A DNA stretch of 64,000 bases, taken from contig JAHJWB010000001.1 in assembly GCA_018828125.1 (NCBI GenBank), positions 585,379 to 649,378 on the forward strand, in the 5' to 3' direction. Position 1 is the first letter of the stretch; every line of letters starts with the position of its first letter. This document shows positions 27,953 through 37,378 of this stretch, piece by piece. The position numbers and the translations under genes are program-made. The notes below the pieces were generated by a model that saw nothing but the letters and a program-made list of their open reading frames with translations, made no database searches and was not told the DNA's origin. The stretch is from Gammaproteobacteria bacterium (GTDB lineage: Bacteria > Pseudomonadota > Gammaproteobacteria > Burkholderiales > Burkholderiaceae_C).

Positions 27953-28126
27953 TCATTCCGCGCGGGGCGGGGTCACTGCGCCGGGGGGCGGCAGCTCAGG
28001 GCGGTAGGGCTGCACGCAGCGCAGCGGCCGGCGCGCGTACCGCAGGCGGCGCAGCACCAGCCAGCAGGGCCAGGCCAGCAGCGCGCCCAGCACGGTGTAG
28101 AGCAGCAGCTCCATCAGGATCTTCAT
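27953..28126 (-). CDS. bcsF: Small membrane protein BcsF
   Basis: 57 aa. The N-terminal helix MKILMELLLYTVLGALLAWP is followed by a basic segment (VLRRLRYARRPLR) and a Pro-rich tail (YRPELPPPG). The size, a single membrane helix with a basic exit, and the position directly after bcsE match BcsF, which anchors BcsE at the inner membrane in E. coli. The ATG overlaps the bcsE stop by four bases (ATGA). I assign it by context and topology, since the sequence is too short for firm homology by eye. Confidence 0.75.
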   Translation of the reverse strand: MKILMELLLYTVLGALLAWPCWLVLRRLRYARRPLRCVQPYRPELPPPGAVTPPRAE

Positions 28127-29949
28127 GCCATGGACCTCGGTGAGGGGCGCGGCACAGTACGCCGCCCAATGGGCCGGTGCTGCACGCCAGGCCCGGCGGC
28201 CATGGGCAGCAGCGGGCGGGATTCGGTGCCGGGCGCATCGGGCGCCGGGATGGGCGCGCTAGGCAGCGCCGCAGAGACCGGAGCCACCGCCCGCGCCGCC
28301 AGCGCAGGGGCCGGTGAAGCGCTGGGCCGGGGGCTGTCCGCCAGGGCGGCGCTGTAGTCGGGCAGGCCCTTGCGCAGCGATTCCTGCAGGGGCGTCACCA
28401 TGGCGCGGATGCCGGTGTCCGAGCTGTCCGTGGCTTCGCTGGAGAACAGCTGGGTCAATGGCAGCGTGAACAGGCGGTTGAGCGCCAGCTCGACGTCGGG
28501 TTCGCGGCAGGCGAACAGGAAGACGTAGACGCTTTCGTGGTCGGCCGTGAACAGGTCACCGTCGCGCGAGGTGTGGCAGGCGCGCAGGGCGTCGAGGTGG
28601 GGGATCTGCGCCAGCACATTCAGCCGCACCAGGCTGTGCGACAGGCCGATGCCGTGGGTGCGGTCCAGCATGCCGCGCACCAGGGCGCAGAACTGCGCGG
28701 GCGGCTGGTAGCCGCGCTCGCGCGCGGGCATGAAGCTGTCCAGCGCCTCTTCGTAGTCGGGGTGCACCTTGCGCGTGTGGCTCTGGGCGTTGATGTCCTG
28801 CAGCAGCTGCAGCAGCCGGGAGAAGCCCACTTCCTTGTAGACCACGGCGCTCGCGCCCAGTTGCAGCAGGGCCTGCTCGCTGTGCGTGCGCAGCTTGCCC
28901 AGGTTCTCGCGCACCACGATCTTGAGCGTGAGCGGGCGCGCCAGGCGCAACTGGTGCACCAGGCGCGCGCGCGCCTCGAAGTCCGAAGCCTGGCCCGCGT
29001 CGATCAGCACCGTGGCGGCCACGCTCGCGGCGGCGGCCACTTCCATGTCGGCCAGGCTGTCGACGATGCGCCAGTGGCCAGGCACGCCGCGCTGGCCATC
29101 GACCGAGGCGCGTGTGGCGATCACCTCCGACTGGTCCACCGCCTCGACCAGCTCGCGCACGGCGCCGCGGGTGCGCGTGCCATCGGCGGCCAGGCGGCCC
29201 GATGCGCCGTCGTGCAGCAGGCCGAAGGCGGTCTGGAAGAGTGCGCCGGCATCGGTGTTCCAGCGCTCCAGGCCCAGGCTCCAGCGGTCGGCCTCGGTGT
29301 GCAGCGTGGCGATGTGCATGGACATCTGGCACAGGTTGCGCAGCGCAGGCAGCAGCACCTCGGGTTCCAGCGGGGGAAAGAAGCCCAGCACCACGGGGCG
29401 CAGCCGCTCGCGGCACAGCGCGCTGAGCTGGCGGCTCACGCGCGCCAGCTCGGTCACGCTCAGGCCCGTCAGCAGGCCTTGCGCGTCGCAGATGTACAGG
29501 GCGTGTTCGTCCTTGAGTCCCGTGCGCCCGAGCTCTTCCATCAAGGGCGGCAGGCCGTGGCGCCGCACCTCGGCCTGCAGGCCGGGAGAGAGCACCCACA
29601 GCCTGAGCCGGCCCGTGCGGCAGGCTTCGCGCACAGGCGGGCGCAGCAGCAGTTCGTCCGCCCAGGCGATGCCCGATGCCACCAGGGCCACCGGGCCTGC
29701 GGCGACGGCATCCTCGATGAGGGCCGGGAACCACAGCGCGGTGCTGCTGTCGTCGGCCGCCACCAGGGACACCGGCACATGCGGGGGCAACTGCCCCACG
29801 CCGTCGGGCAGGCCTTCGATGCCGATGCGCGTGGGCGCGGCGCCGCCGACCATGTCCTGGTGCGATGGGGGCCGCACGAGCCGGGCAAGGGAGCGCAGCC
29901 AACCCGCAGGCGGGGCGGCTTTTCGCTGGGAGGAAGAGGCGGAGGACAT
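28123..29949 (-). CDS. bcsE: c-di-GMP-binding cellulose regulator BcsE
   Basis: 608 aa. Cytoplasmic; in E. coli BcsE binds c-di-GMP through an I-site-like RxGD motif and is needed for full cellulose output. Here RDGD lies at residues 462-465 in a GGDEF-like fold region (LFTADHESVYVFLFAC). The N-terminal part (VSLVAADDSSTALWFPALIE) fits a degenerate RecA/REC-like fold. The C-terminal 80 residues are Pro/Ala-rich and probably disordered. The start at 29949 is two bases after the bcsC stop codon; a longer in-frame reading would run into bcsC and is rejected. Confidence 0.92.
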   Translation of the reverse strand: MSSASSSQRKAAPPAGWLRSLARLVRPPSHQDMVGGAAPTRIGIEGLPDGVGQLPPHVPVSLVAADDSSTALWFPALIEDAVAAGPVALVASGIAWADELLLRPPVREACRTGRLRLWVLSPGLQAEVRRHGLPPLMEELGRTGLKDEHALYICDAQGLLTGLSVTELARVSRQLSALCRERLRPVVLGFFPPLEPEVLLPALRNLCQMSMHIATLHTEADRWSLGLERWNTDAGALFQTAFGLLHDGASGRLAADGTRTRGAVRELVEAVDQSEVIATRASVDGQRGVPGHWRIVDSLADMEVAAAASVAATVLIDAGQASDFEARARLVHQLRLARPLTLKIVVRENLGKLRTHSEQALLQLGASAVVYKEVGFSRLLQLLQDINAQSHTRKVHPDYEEALDSFMPARERGYQPPAQFCALVRGMLDRTHGIGLSHSLVRLNVLAQIPHLDALRACHTSRDGDLFTADHESVYVFLFACREPDVELALNRLFTLPLTQLFSSEATDSSDTGIRAMVTPLQESLRKGLPDYSAALADSPRPSASPAPALAARAVAPVSAALPSAPIPAPDAPGTESRPLLPMAAGPGVQHRPIGRRTVPRPSPRSMA

Positions 29950-29950
29950 C

Positions 29951-32900
29951 TCAGAAACTCGAGTAGGGCTGAACGGGGCGCGGCCGGTTCTCCAGCGGCG
30001 CGAGCACCGGATCGAAGCGGTAGCGGCCATAGACCATGAGGTTGGTGGGCGCGTAGTAGGCCGAGCGGTCCAGCTCCAGCTGGGCACCCAGCGCGAGGTT
30101 TTTGCTGACCTGGTACTCCAGCACGCCGCGGAACGATCGGCCGAAGCCCGAGCCGGAGCTGCCCGTGTACACCGGCACGCTACCGCTTTCGGCCAGGCGC
30201 GCGCGCGCCAGCGACTGCAGCAGCGCGTTCTGCGGGAAGTAGTTGGTGTCGGCACTGCTGCTGCGCGAGACCGAGATCGCACCCCGCGCCAGCCACGTGA
30301 ACGCCCCCTTGCGGCCGCGCCACTCGATGGGCAGGGCCACGGAGGCATAGCTGCGTGGGCTGTAGTAGCCGCCGTGGCCGAAGCTGTACTCGGACAGGTC
30401 CTTGCCATAGTGCCAGGCCGAGAAGGTCACGCCCATGTTCACCAGGCTGTGGCTGTTCTTCCAGACATCGCGGTCCACCGCCACGCGCAATTGGGCGCGG
30501 GTGTTGCTCTCCACGTTCTTGCCCGTGAGGGCCGCCAGGCTCAGGCTCACCGAACTGCTGTAGGGGCCGAAGTCGGTCGACAGGCGCCCGGAAGCGCCCG
30601 TGGCCACCACGCCGCCCCACACCTGGCCGGTGATGGGGTCGCGCGCGCCGGCATACGACAGCAGGCTGCCCGTGATGGGGCGGCGAAACCCTTCGAGCTT
30701 GTAGCCGTAGCGGCCCAGGTCGCCGGTCCGGGCAATGCCGCCCACCAGGTTGGTCACCGGAAAGCCCACGCCCGTGGTGCCGATGTCCCACTGGAAATCG
30801 TCGCCCACGAAGCCGAAGCCCAGGTTGGTCCCCGAGCCGCGCTGGCGCCGGTAGGCCAGGGGCGAGCCGGGCGGCAAGGCCGCGACCTGGCCGAAATCGA
30901 GAATGTCCGAGCCATCGGCCGGCAGTTCGCCCGCATCGAGCTTGACCCGGTCCACATGCAGAAAATAGTGCCCGTCGTAGCCGCGCGGCATGAAGGCCAC
31001 CAGGGGCCGCTCCCAGCCGCGTAGGCTGGAGATGCCGTCTGTGGAGTTCTTGCGCAGCCCCGTGTGGGCGGCCTCGATCCACACCTGGCGGCGCGCCTCG
31101 ATGGAGTCGATCTCGCCCTGGATCTTGGCCACCACAGCCTGGTCGACCGGCAGTGAGAGGGCGTAGCTTTGCTGCAGCACCAGCGGGGGCTCGACCACTG
31201 CGGATTCGCTTGGGGCGGGCTCCGTGGGCGCGCTGGCAGCGCCGCGCGTCTCGAGCGTGAGCGCGCTGCGGAAAAACACCAGCGCCTGCGCATAGTTGCG
31301 GTTGGCGCGTTCCAGCCGTGCGGCATGCAGCAGCACGTCGCTGTCCTGCGGGAAGGCCTGCAGCAGCCTGGCGGACAGGGTACGCGCTTCGTCCATGCGG
31401 CCTGCGCGCTGCCAGATGCGCAGCAGCGCCAGTTGCTGGCCGGCGTCGGCGGGCGGCAGGTGGTCCTGCAGCCACAGCGCCTGCTCGGTGGTGCCCCGGG
31501 CATCGCCCAGGCGCGACAGTGCGTCCGCCAGATTCATGCGGATTTCCAGGCTGTCGGGCTGGGCCTTGGCCAGCGGTGCCAGCAACCGGGCTGCATCGGC
31601 GTATTCGCCGGCGGCCATGAGCAGGCGCGCCTGCGTCTGCGTGCGCTGCTGCGCCGTGGTCGGCGTGTCGGGCAGTTGCAGCGGCTGGCGCGCCAGGCGC
31701 AAGGCCTCGCCCAGGTTGCCGGCCTGGCGCTGCTGCTCGATGAGCCGCTCCCGGTGCGCGGTGTACAGGGCAATCAGCCGTGCCTCCTGCTCCTCGCTCC
31801 AGCCGGGCGACTGCAGCAGGGCGGGCAGGCGGGCGGCCAGGCCCACGTCGTCCAGCGCGCGGTTGAGCAACTGGGCATGGTCGAGCTGCACCTCCGGTGG
31901 CAAACCGGGGCTGCGTGCGGCCAGGCGGTCGAACACGGCCACGCCACGGGCCGGTTGCGTGCGGCGGAACCAGGTGTTGGCCACGGCATACAGCAATTCG
32001 GCGTCGTTGCCTGCCGCCTGCTCGGCCTGGGCCAGCAGGGCCTGTGCGTCGGCCGCGTCACGGCTGGCGCCGGCCCGTGCGACCAGCGACTTGACCGTGG
32101 AGCGCTGCACCAGCGCCCGCATGGGATCGGTCTGTTCTGCGGCAGGGATTTGTGCCAGGTCGGCGAGGGCGCCCGGGTCGTTGTCCACGGCCGAGCGGAT
32201 CAGTGCGCGTGCATAGTGCATGGCGCTGCGGTCCGCGCTGGCTGTGGTGGCCCGCGCGATGCCTTCGTCCATCACGCTCAGTGCCTCGCGCGGCAGGTTC
32301 AGCCGCAGGTACAGGCGGGCCAGGCGGTGGCGCAGCCAGGCATCGCCCGGCGTGAGCACGATGGCCGACTCCAGCGTGCGCATGGCAGCGCTCAGGCGCT
32401 GGGCCTGCATGTGCCCGTCGGCCTGTGCCACCAGGATGTCGGCCTGCGTGCCCACCAGCTTCTCGCCCAGGGCTGTGTCGCTGGCAGAGGCCTTTTCCAG
32501 CAGCACCAGGGCCTCGCCCGAGCGGCCTGTGCGCGCGTAGAGACCGGCCAGGCCCTTGAGGGCCGAGCTGCTGTTGGCTTCGGCCTTGAGCGCGCTCTGG
32601 TACAGGGCTTCGGCCTGGGTGCGATCGCCTTGCAGGTCGCGGATGCTGGCCAGTGTGGTCAGTGCCTCGGCATTGTTCGGCTGCATGGACAGGGCCCGGC
32701 CTGCGAGGTCGGCGGCCGTGGCCAGTTCGTTCTTCTCCAGCGCCACGTCGGCCTGGCGCAAAAAGCCCCAGAACCGGGAGGTGGCTTGCAGGTCCCTCCA
32801 CTTGCCCTGACGCGTGAGCGCGAAGGCCTGGCCGAACAGGTCCTGGGCCTCTCCATGCTGGCCCTGGCGCAGGCGGATCATGCCCAGGTTGCCCAGGCTC

Positions 32901-33847
32901 TCGCCATCGCCGGGGCGCAGCGCGAGCACGGTTTGCAACTGCTCCTCGGCGCGTTCGGTGTTGCCCTGGTCGAGTGCCAGGCGCGCAGCATTGCGCGCGA
33001 TGTTGGCCGGGTCGCGGGCTGCGCGCTCCGCGCGTTCCACGGCCTGCTGCATGGCGGCCAGGCGGTCGACCATGGCCTGGTCGCCCGGGTAGCGCTGCAG
33101 GAAGCTGCGCACGCGCGGCAGGTTGGCCGCGGTGTTGGGCAGGCGGTCCACGGCGCGGCGCCACAGGTCCTGCAACTGCTGGGCATTCACGTCGGGCTGC
33201 TTGGCCAGCGCTTCGATCTCCTGCACCACGGCGCTGGGGTTCTCGCCGCCGTGCATGCGCATTTCGAGCTGCGCCAGGCGGTAGCGCGACTCGCCCGTGT
33301 CCTGGTAGAGCTTGCCCAGCTGGCGCACGGACTCGCCGCCGCCCTTGGCGCCCGAGCCCAGGATCTGGTGGTACTCGAGGGCCAGGCCGCCGAGTTCGGG
33401 TGGGCCGGCGGGAAACAGCTCGCGCGCCAGGTCCGCGGCCTCGGCCTTTCGGCCGGCGCGCGCCATCAGGCGCATCTGCGAGAGCTTTTCACGGTCGGGG
33501 CCGTACACGCGCACCAGGGTCTCGAGTTCCTGGGTCACCTTGTTCTGGGGGTGGCGGGTGCGCAGCGTCTCCAGGATGCGCTTGGCCTCGTCGGTCTTCT
33601 TCTCGCGCAGCGCCAGGTCACCGAGGGTGCCCAGGCCCTGGGGGGAGTAGGGGTCCATGGCCAGCAGCTTGTCGACCAGTTGGCGCGCCATGTCGGGGCG
33701 GTTCTTGGACGACCACAGGCGTGCGCCGCTGAGCAGCTCGGCCTCGATGGCGGGCGGCGCACTGGCCAGCACGCCGTGGCTGGCCGGAAGGCAGGCGGCG
33801 GCCAGCAAGGTGAGCGAGGGCAGCCACTGGCGGGTCCGGCGGGGCAT
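29951..33847 (-). CDS. bcsC: Cellulose export protein BcsC (TPR plus outer-membrane barrel)
   Basis: 1298 aa, somewhat longer than E. coli BcsC. A signal peptide (WLPSLTLLAAACLPASHGVLA) is followed by a long periplasmic array of TPR helices (from about residue 35 to 900; units such as AEEQLQTVLALRPGDGESLGNL and RTQAEALYQSALKAEANSSS are easy to see). The C-terminal about 350 residues have the BcsC barrel pattern (GTTGVGFPVTNLVGGI, YSFGHGGYYSPRSYASVALP). It forms the periplasmic scaffold and outer-membrane pore for cellulose. The ATG at 33847 starts the signal peptide, five bases after the bcsZ stop. Confidence 0.95.
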   Translation of the reverse strand: MPRRTRQWLPSLTLLAAACLPASHGVLASAPPAIEAELLSGARLWSSKNRPDMARQLVDKLLAMDPYSPQGLGTLGDLALREKKTDEAKRILETLRTRHPQNKVTQELETLVRVYGPDREKLSQMRLMARAGRKAEAADLARELFPAGPPELGGLALEYHQILGSGAKGGGESVRQLGKLYQDTGESRYRLAQLEMRMHGGENPSAVVQEIEALAKQPDVNAQQLQDLWRRAVDRLPNTAANLPRVRSFLQRYPGDQAMVDRLAAMQQAVERAERAARDPANIARNAARLALDQGNTERAEEQLQTVLALRPGDGESLGNLGMIRLRQGQHGEAQDLFGQAFALTRQGKWRDLQATSRFWGFLRQADVALEKNELATAADLAGRALSMQPNNAEALTTLASIRDLQGDRTQAEALYQSALKAEANSSSALKGLAGLYARTGRSGEALVLLEKASASDTALGEKLVGTQADILVAQADGHMQAQRLSAAMRTLESAIVLTPGDAWLRHRLARLYLRLNLPREALSVMDEGIARATTASADRSAMHYARALIRSAVDNDPGALADLAQIPAAEQTDPMRALVQRSTVKSLVARAGASRDAADAQALLAQAEQAAGNDAELLYAVANTWFRRTQPARGVAVFDRLAARSPGLPPEVQLDHAQLLNRALDDVGLAARLPALLQSPGWSEEQEARLIALYTAHRERLIEQQRQAGNLGEALRLARQPLQLPDTPTTAQQRTQTQARLLMAAGEYADAARLLAPLAKAQPDSLEIRMNLADALSRLGDARGTTEQALWLQDHLPPADAGQQLALLRIWQRAGRMDEARTLSARLLQAFPQDSDVLLHAARLERANRNYAQALVFFRSALTLETRGAASAPTEPAPSESAVVEPPLVLQQSYALSLPVDQAVVAKIQGEIDSIEARRQVWIEAAHTGLRKNSTDGISSLRGWERPLVAFMPRGYDGHYFLHVDRVKLDAGELPADGSDILDFGQVAALPPGSPLAYRRQRGSGTNLGFGFVGDDFQWDIGTTGVGFPVTNLVGGIARTGDLGRYGYKLEGFRRPITGSLLSYAGARDPITGQVWGGVVATGASGRLSTDFGPYSSSVSLSLAALTGKNVESNTRAQLRVAVDRDVWKNSHSLVNMGVTFSAWHYGKDLSEYSFGHGGYYSPRSYASVALPIEWRGRKGAFTWLARGAISVSRSSSADTNYFPQNALLQSLARARLAESGSVPVYTGSSGSGFGRSFRGVLEYQVSKNLALGAQLELDRSAYYAPTNLMVYGRYRFDPVLAPLENRPRPVQPYSSF

Positions 33848-33852
33848 TGGGG

Positions 33853-35004
33853 TCACGGTTTCCACCGCGCGATGAGCTGGCCCGCCGCCGTGAAGCGGTA
33901 CTGGCCATCGAATGCGCCCTGACCGAAGAGGGCCAGCACCTGTTCGTAGTAGGCCGTGGGCCGCAGGGGCCGCGCTTCCAGGCGCATGCGCTGGGCTTGC
34001 AGGGCCTTGTCGTCGCCCGCGGCGCGCAGGAAGGGCAGCATCGCGGCCGAAAAGCCCGAGGGCGCAGGGCCCGAGGCCTGCCCGGTCAGGATGTCGATGG
34101 ATTCGGGTGGATAGCCCTGGTCGCGCACGTAGCGGGCCATGGGCGCCAGGGTGTCGAGCAGCGCCTTGTGGCCCGGTGCGTCGGCGTGCATCATGCCGGC
34201 CCACAGGTAGACGCGGATGGCGTTGTAGGTGCCATGGCCTTTCTCTTTGCCCTCGGTGTCGACGAGGAAACCCTGTTTGGCGTCGTACACCGTCCAGTCG
34301 GGCGTGAAGCCCTTTGGCGACGAACCGCGGATGACCTTGAGCGAGCTGTCCACCAGCAGCTTCCACTGCGGGTCGGCGTCACCCGCCGCCAGCCAGTGCA
34401 TCAGGTGCATGGGCATGTAGCTTGGGTTCAGGCGCCAGCGGCCATTGGGCTGCACAAAGCCCTTGGGTGCGGGCAGCAGGGTGGGGCCCAGGCCCGGGAT
34501 GTCGGCGGTCTCCTCGCGCAGCACGCGCGCCGCCAGCAGGGCCGACAGGGCGCGGTAGCTGCGCTCGTTCCACAGGCGCCCGGCTTCGCCCAGGGCGTAG
34601 GCGATCCACAGGTCGGCATCGGAGGCGGCGTTGGCGTCGATCACGCCCCAGGTGCCGTCGGGCCGCTTGCCCCAGAGCCAGGCAGGCAGCCGCGCAGTCA
34701 TGTCGCCAGCGCACAGGTTGTTCTCGGTCCAGCGCAGCAGCTTGTCGAACATGGGCCGGTCATTGGCCACCAGCGCGAAGAACAGCGCATAGCCCTGGCC
34801 TTCGGAGTAGGTCTGGCCACCCCCGTCGTCGTCGGAGACCACGCGGCCACCTTCATTGATGAACTGGGCCTTGAAGGCATCCCAGGCGGGCCAAACCGCG
34901 CGGCCGGCGCCCGCCTGCTGGGCCAGAGCGGCCGGCAGGCAGGACAGCAGTGCGGCACCGGCTGTGGCCTGCAGCGCCGTGCGGCGTCGAAGGGAATCAG
35001 TCAT
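33853..35004 (-). CDS. bcsZ: Periplasmic endo-1,4-beta-glucanase BcsZ (GH8)
   Basis: 383 aa. The signal peptide includes an RRR cluster (SLRRRTALQATAGAALLSCL), which could be used by Sec or Tat. The GH8 core is clear: SEGQGYALFFALVAND with the catalytic acid Glu near residue 68, ASDADLWIAYALGEAG with the conserved Asp residues near 129-131, and the family stretch GTYNAIRVYLWAGM. It trims or edits cellulose during secretion. It overlaps bcsB by eight bases. Confidence 0.95.
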   Translation of the reverse strand: MTDSLRRRTALQATAGAALLSCLPAALAQQAGAGRAVWPAWDAFKAQFINEGGRVVSDDDGGGQTYSEGQGYALFFALVANDRPMFDKLLRWTENNLCAGDMTARLPAWLWGKRPDGTWGVIDANAASDADLWIAYALGEAGRLWNERSYRALSALLAARVLREETADIPGLGPTLLPAPKGFVQPNGRWRLNPSYMPMHLMHWLAAGDADPQWKLLVDSSLKVIRGSSPKGFTPDWTVYDAKQGFLVDTEGKEKGHGTYNAIRVYLWAGMMHADAPGHKALLDTLAPMARYVRDQGYPPESIDILTGQASGPAPSGFSAAMLPFLRAAGDDKALQAQRMRLEARPLRPTAYYEQVLALFGQGAFDGQYRFTAAGQLIARWKP

Positions 35005-37378
35005 TGCGTGCCGCCAGTCGGCGCCGGGCCATGCTGCGCAGCGCGGCGTAGACGATGAAGGTCAGCAGCAGGCCGGTGCCGATCCCAACCAGTGCCAGCA
35101 GCAACGGATGGCTGTGCATGTGGAACCACAGGCGCTGCCACCACGGCAGGTCGCCCACGTAGTACACGGGCTTGATGCGGAAGCTCTCGATGGCGTCGCC
35201 GCGCATCAGGCCCAGGTCGCCGCGCAGGCTCTTGATCTTGCCGGCATCATTCAGGCCCAGGCTCAAGAGGGCCATGGCCTCCTTGTCGGTGGCCGTGAGG
35301 GCCACTACGCTGCGCCCGGCCGACAGGGGCGACTCGAAGCCCGTGACGGCCGCCAGCGGCCCATTGCCCTGCAGGATGGCCTGGCCGCCCGAGGCCGACA
35401 GGCGCTGGTTGGATTCGAGGTTGAACAGGTCGATGAAGGAGCCCATGGCGCGCTCCAGCGGCTGCACGGAGCGCGCGCCTGCGGCCAGCAGGGCCGGCAG
35501 GTGGCTCTTCCACTTCTGCAGCAGGCCGTCGCTGTCGGCCTGGGAGATCACGAGGATGTCGGTGTCGGCGGCCTTGTCGGCCTCGTCCGCGCGCAGCAGC
35601 TTGAAACGCGTGCCGGGGTAGCCGGTGGAGGCGCTCATGCGGCCCACGGCGGTGAGAAACACTTCCACATCCGATGTCGTGGGCTGGTTGGGCAGGATGA
35701 TGGAGGTCTGCGCCAGATCGGGCACCCGCGTGAACGGGAAGCCGCTGTTGGCATAGGCCGCCAGGTTGGGCATGGCCAGGTAGTGGCGAAACGCCGTGAG
35801 GTCGATGGTCGACTGCGGGTCGATGGCGGCGAACAGCTCGGTGGGCGGCGCCGAGCGGCAGCGGCCCAGGTCGTTGGGCGGGATCTGGAAGGCGAACTGC
35901 AGCTGGTTGTCGCCGCCGATCATGAAGGCCGGGATCTTCAGGTCCGAACGGGTCTGGGCATTGCCGTCGTCGAACAGCGGCAGCATCACCGTGCTCTTGC
36001 CGCTGGTGCGGTCTTCGCGCGACTGCAGCGGATAGGACTGGATGAACTGGTTGTTGATCGAGATGTTCAGCGCGCCGTGGTCCGACACGCTGTTGGGCGT
36101 GTAGCGGTAGGTCAGGTCCAGCGGCACGCCCTTGGCGTTCCAGGTGAACAGGTCGGGCGCCATGCGCGTGTAGACGTTCACCGTGTCGTTGAGCACCGAG
36201 CCGCGCAGCTGCAGGTCGGCCGCGCTCTGCACCAGCTCGGCCAGGCGCACGGGGCGCTTGGTGGTGATCCAGCGCGGCGCATCGTAGGGCTTGGCCAGGT
36301 CGGGGTATTCAAGTGACTTGACGGCGATGGTCTGGCCCGAGAGCACGGCCTTGCCCAGGGCCAGCGCATCGGCGGCCATCTGCACCTGCGCATCGTCCTT
36401 GCCCAGCACCAGCAGCAGCTTGGCGCCCGGGACCTCGGGGTGGGGCACCACGGAGAGGGTGGGCTCGGTGACCGGCGCCATCGCGTGCAGGAAGGCGGGG
36501 CGGTTGTCGTTGGTGGCCAGCACCACGGCATGCTGGCGTGGCAGCTGGTTCTCGAACACCGGGAACTGGTTGCCCCGGTAGCCGGCGAGCATGCCGATCC
36601 AGCTGGCAATCGAGCCCGATGCCTTGAGCGTGCCGGTGCTGGGCTTGGCGCCGTACACGAAAGGCAGGTTCACCGGCCGGTTGTCGCGCGGATCGAAGAA
36701 CGGCGCGGGCAGCAGGGCCAGGTCGTCGCGCAGCGGGATCTGGCGCAGCGACAGGTCCAGCTGGCTTTCATTGCTGATGGTGGCCCACAGGCTCGAATGG
36801 TTGGGCGCCTCGCATTCCATCGTGTAGTGCCCGATGAACTGGAAGCGAAAGCGGTTGTAGTCGGTGAAGTAGCGCGGGTCAATGTTCAGCTCGACCGTCT
36901 GCGGCGTGCCCAGGCGCTCCTTGTCGAGTACGACGGTTTGTAACGTCTCGTCGTTGAGGATCACCTTCAGGTGCGATAGCGTCGGAATCAATGCTGGCGA
37001 GAGTGTGAAGGTCAGTCGAAGTTTGGCTGCTTCAACCAACTCATCACGCCGCACACCCACGCCAACGCTTGCTTCGCTCTCCACGCCGCGCAAAGCGATA
37101 GGACGTGCAGTACCGAGGTCTTTCAGGCTTACTTTCCATTGACGACGAGACAACTGAGGCAGCGCTACCTGAGGGGCATCCGTGCCGACGCCCTCGGTAG
37201 CGATCTCCAAAAGAACAGCGTTACGCCCCGAGCGCGGCTTTATACGCTCTTTGGGTTTGGATTCGTTCGGTTTTGAAACTTGGGCATGGGCGGAGGGATG
37301 TGACGCGGAGATCAGTACCGCCACAACCAATGCGGTCACAAAGGGAGAGGCGCTGGTTATTATTTTTGGACAATTCAC
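34997..37378 (-). CDS. bcsB: Cellulose synthase periplasmic subunit BcsB
   Basis: 793 aa. A signal peptide (VTALVVAVLISASHPSAHA) is followed by the two carbohydrate-binding/flavodoxin-like modules of BcsB (RYFTDYNRFRFQFIGHYTME, the cysteine-containing segment of this family) and a single C-terminal membrane anchor (PLLLALVGIGTGLLLTFIVY) with a basic tail. BcsB pairs with BcsA and guides the glucan into the periplasm. The start is a GTG at 37378. The first about 140 codons are visibly less GC-rich than the rest of the gene. First gene of the operon. Confidence 0.95.
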   Translation of the reverse strand: MNCPKIITSASPFVTALVVAVLISASHPSAHAQVSKPNESKPKERIKPRSGRNAVLLEIATEGVGTDAPQVALPQLSRRQWKVSLKDLGTARPIALRGVESEASVGVGVRRDELVEAAKLRLTFTLSPALIPTLSHLKVILNDETLQTVVLDKERLGTPQTVELNIDPRYFTDYNRFRFQFIGHYTMECEAPNHSSLWATISNESQLDLSLRQIPLRDDLALLPAPFFDPRDNRPVNLPFVYGAKPSTGTLKASGSIASWIGMLAGYRGNQFPVFENQLPRQHAVVLATNDNRPAFLHAMAPVTEPTLSVVPHPEVPGAKLLLVLGKDDAQVQMAADALALGKAVLSGQTIAVKSLEYPDLAKPYDAPRWITTKRPVRLAELVQSAADLQLRGSVLNDTVNVYTRMAPDLFTWNAKGVPLDLTYRYTPNSVSDHGALNISINNQFIQSYPLQSREDRTSGKSTVMLPLFDDGNAQTRSDLKIPAFMIGGDNQLQFAFQIPPNDLGRCRSAPPTELFAAIDPQSTIDLTAFRHYLAMPNLAAYANSGFPFTRVPDLAQTSIILPNQPTTSDVEVFLTAVGRMSASTGYPGTRFKLLRADEADKAADTDILVISQADSDGLLQKWKSHLPALLAAGARSVQPLERAMGSFIDLFNLESNQRLSASGGQAILQGNGPLAAVTGFESPLSAGRSVVALTATDKEAMALLSLGLNDAGKIKSLRGDLGLMRGDAIESFRIKPVYYVGDLPWWQRLWFHMHSHPLLLALVGIGTGLLLTFIVYAALRSMARRRLAARND

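Noticed and set aside
29950..30408. N-terminal extension of BcsE into bcsC
   Set aside because: The added residues are Arg/Ser/Thr-rich and lie over the BcsC barrel; the ATG at 29949 next to the bcsC stop codon is the natural start.
31169..33922. 917-codon open frame on the plus strand antisense to bcsC
   Set aside because: Same cause; composition is low-complexity and the minus strand carries clear TPR repeats and a signal peptide.
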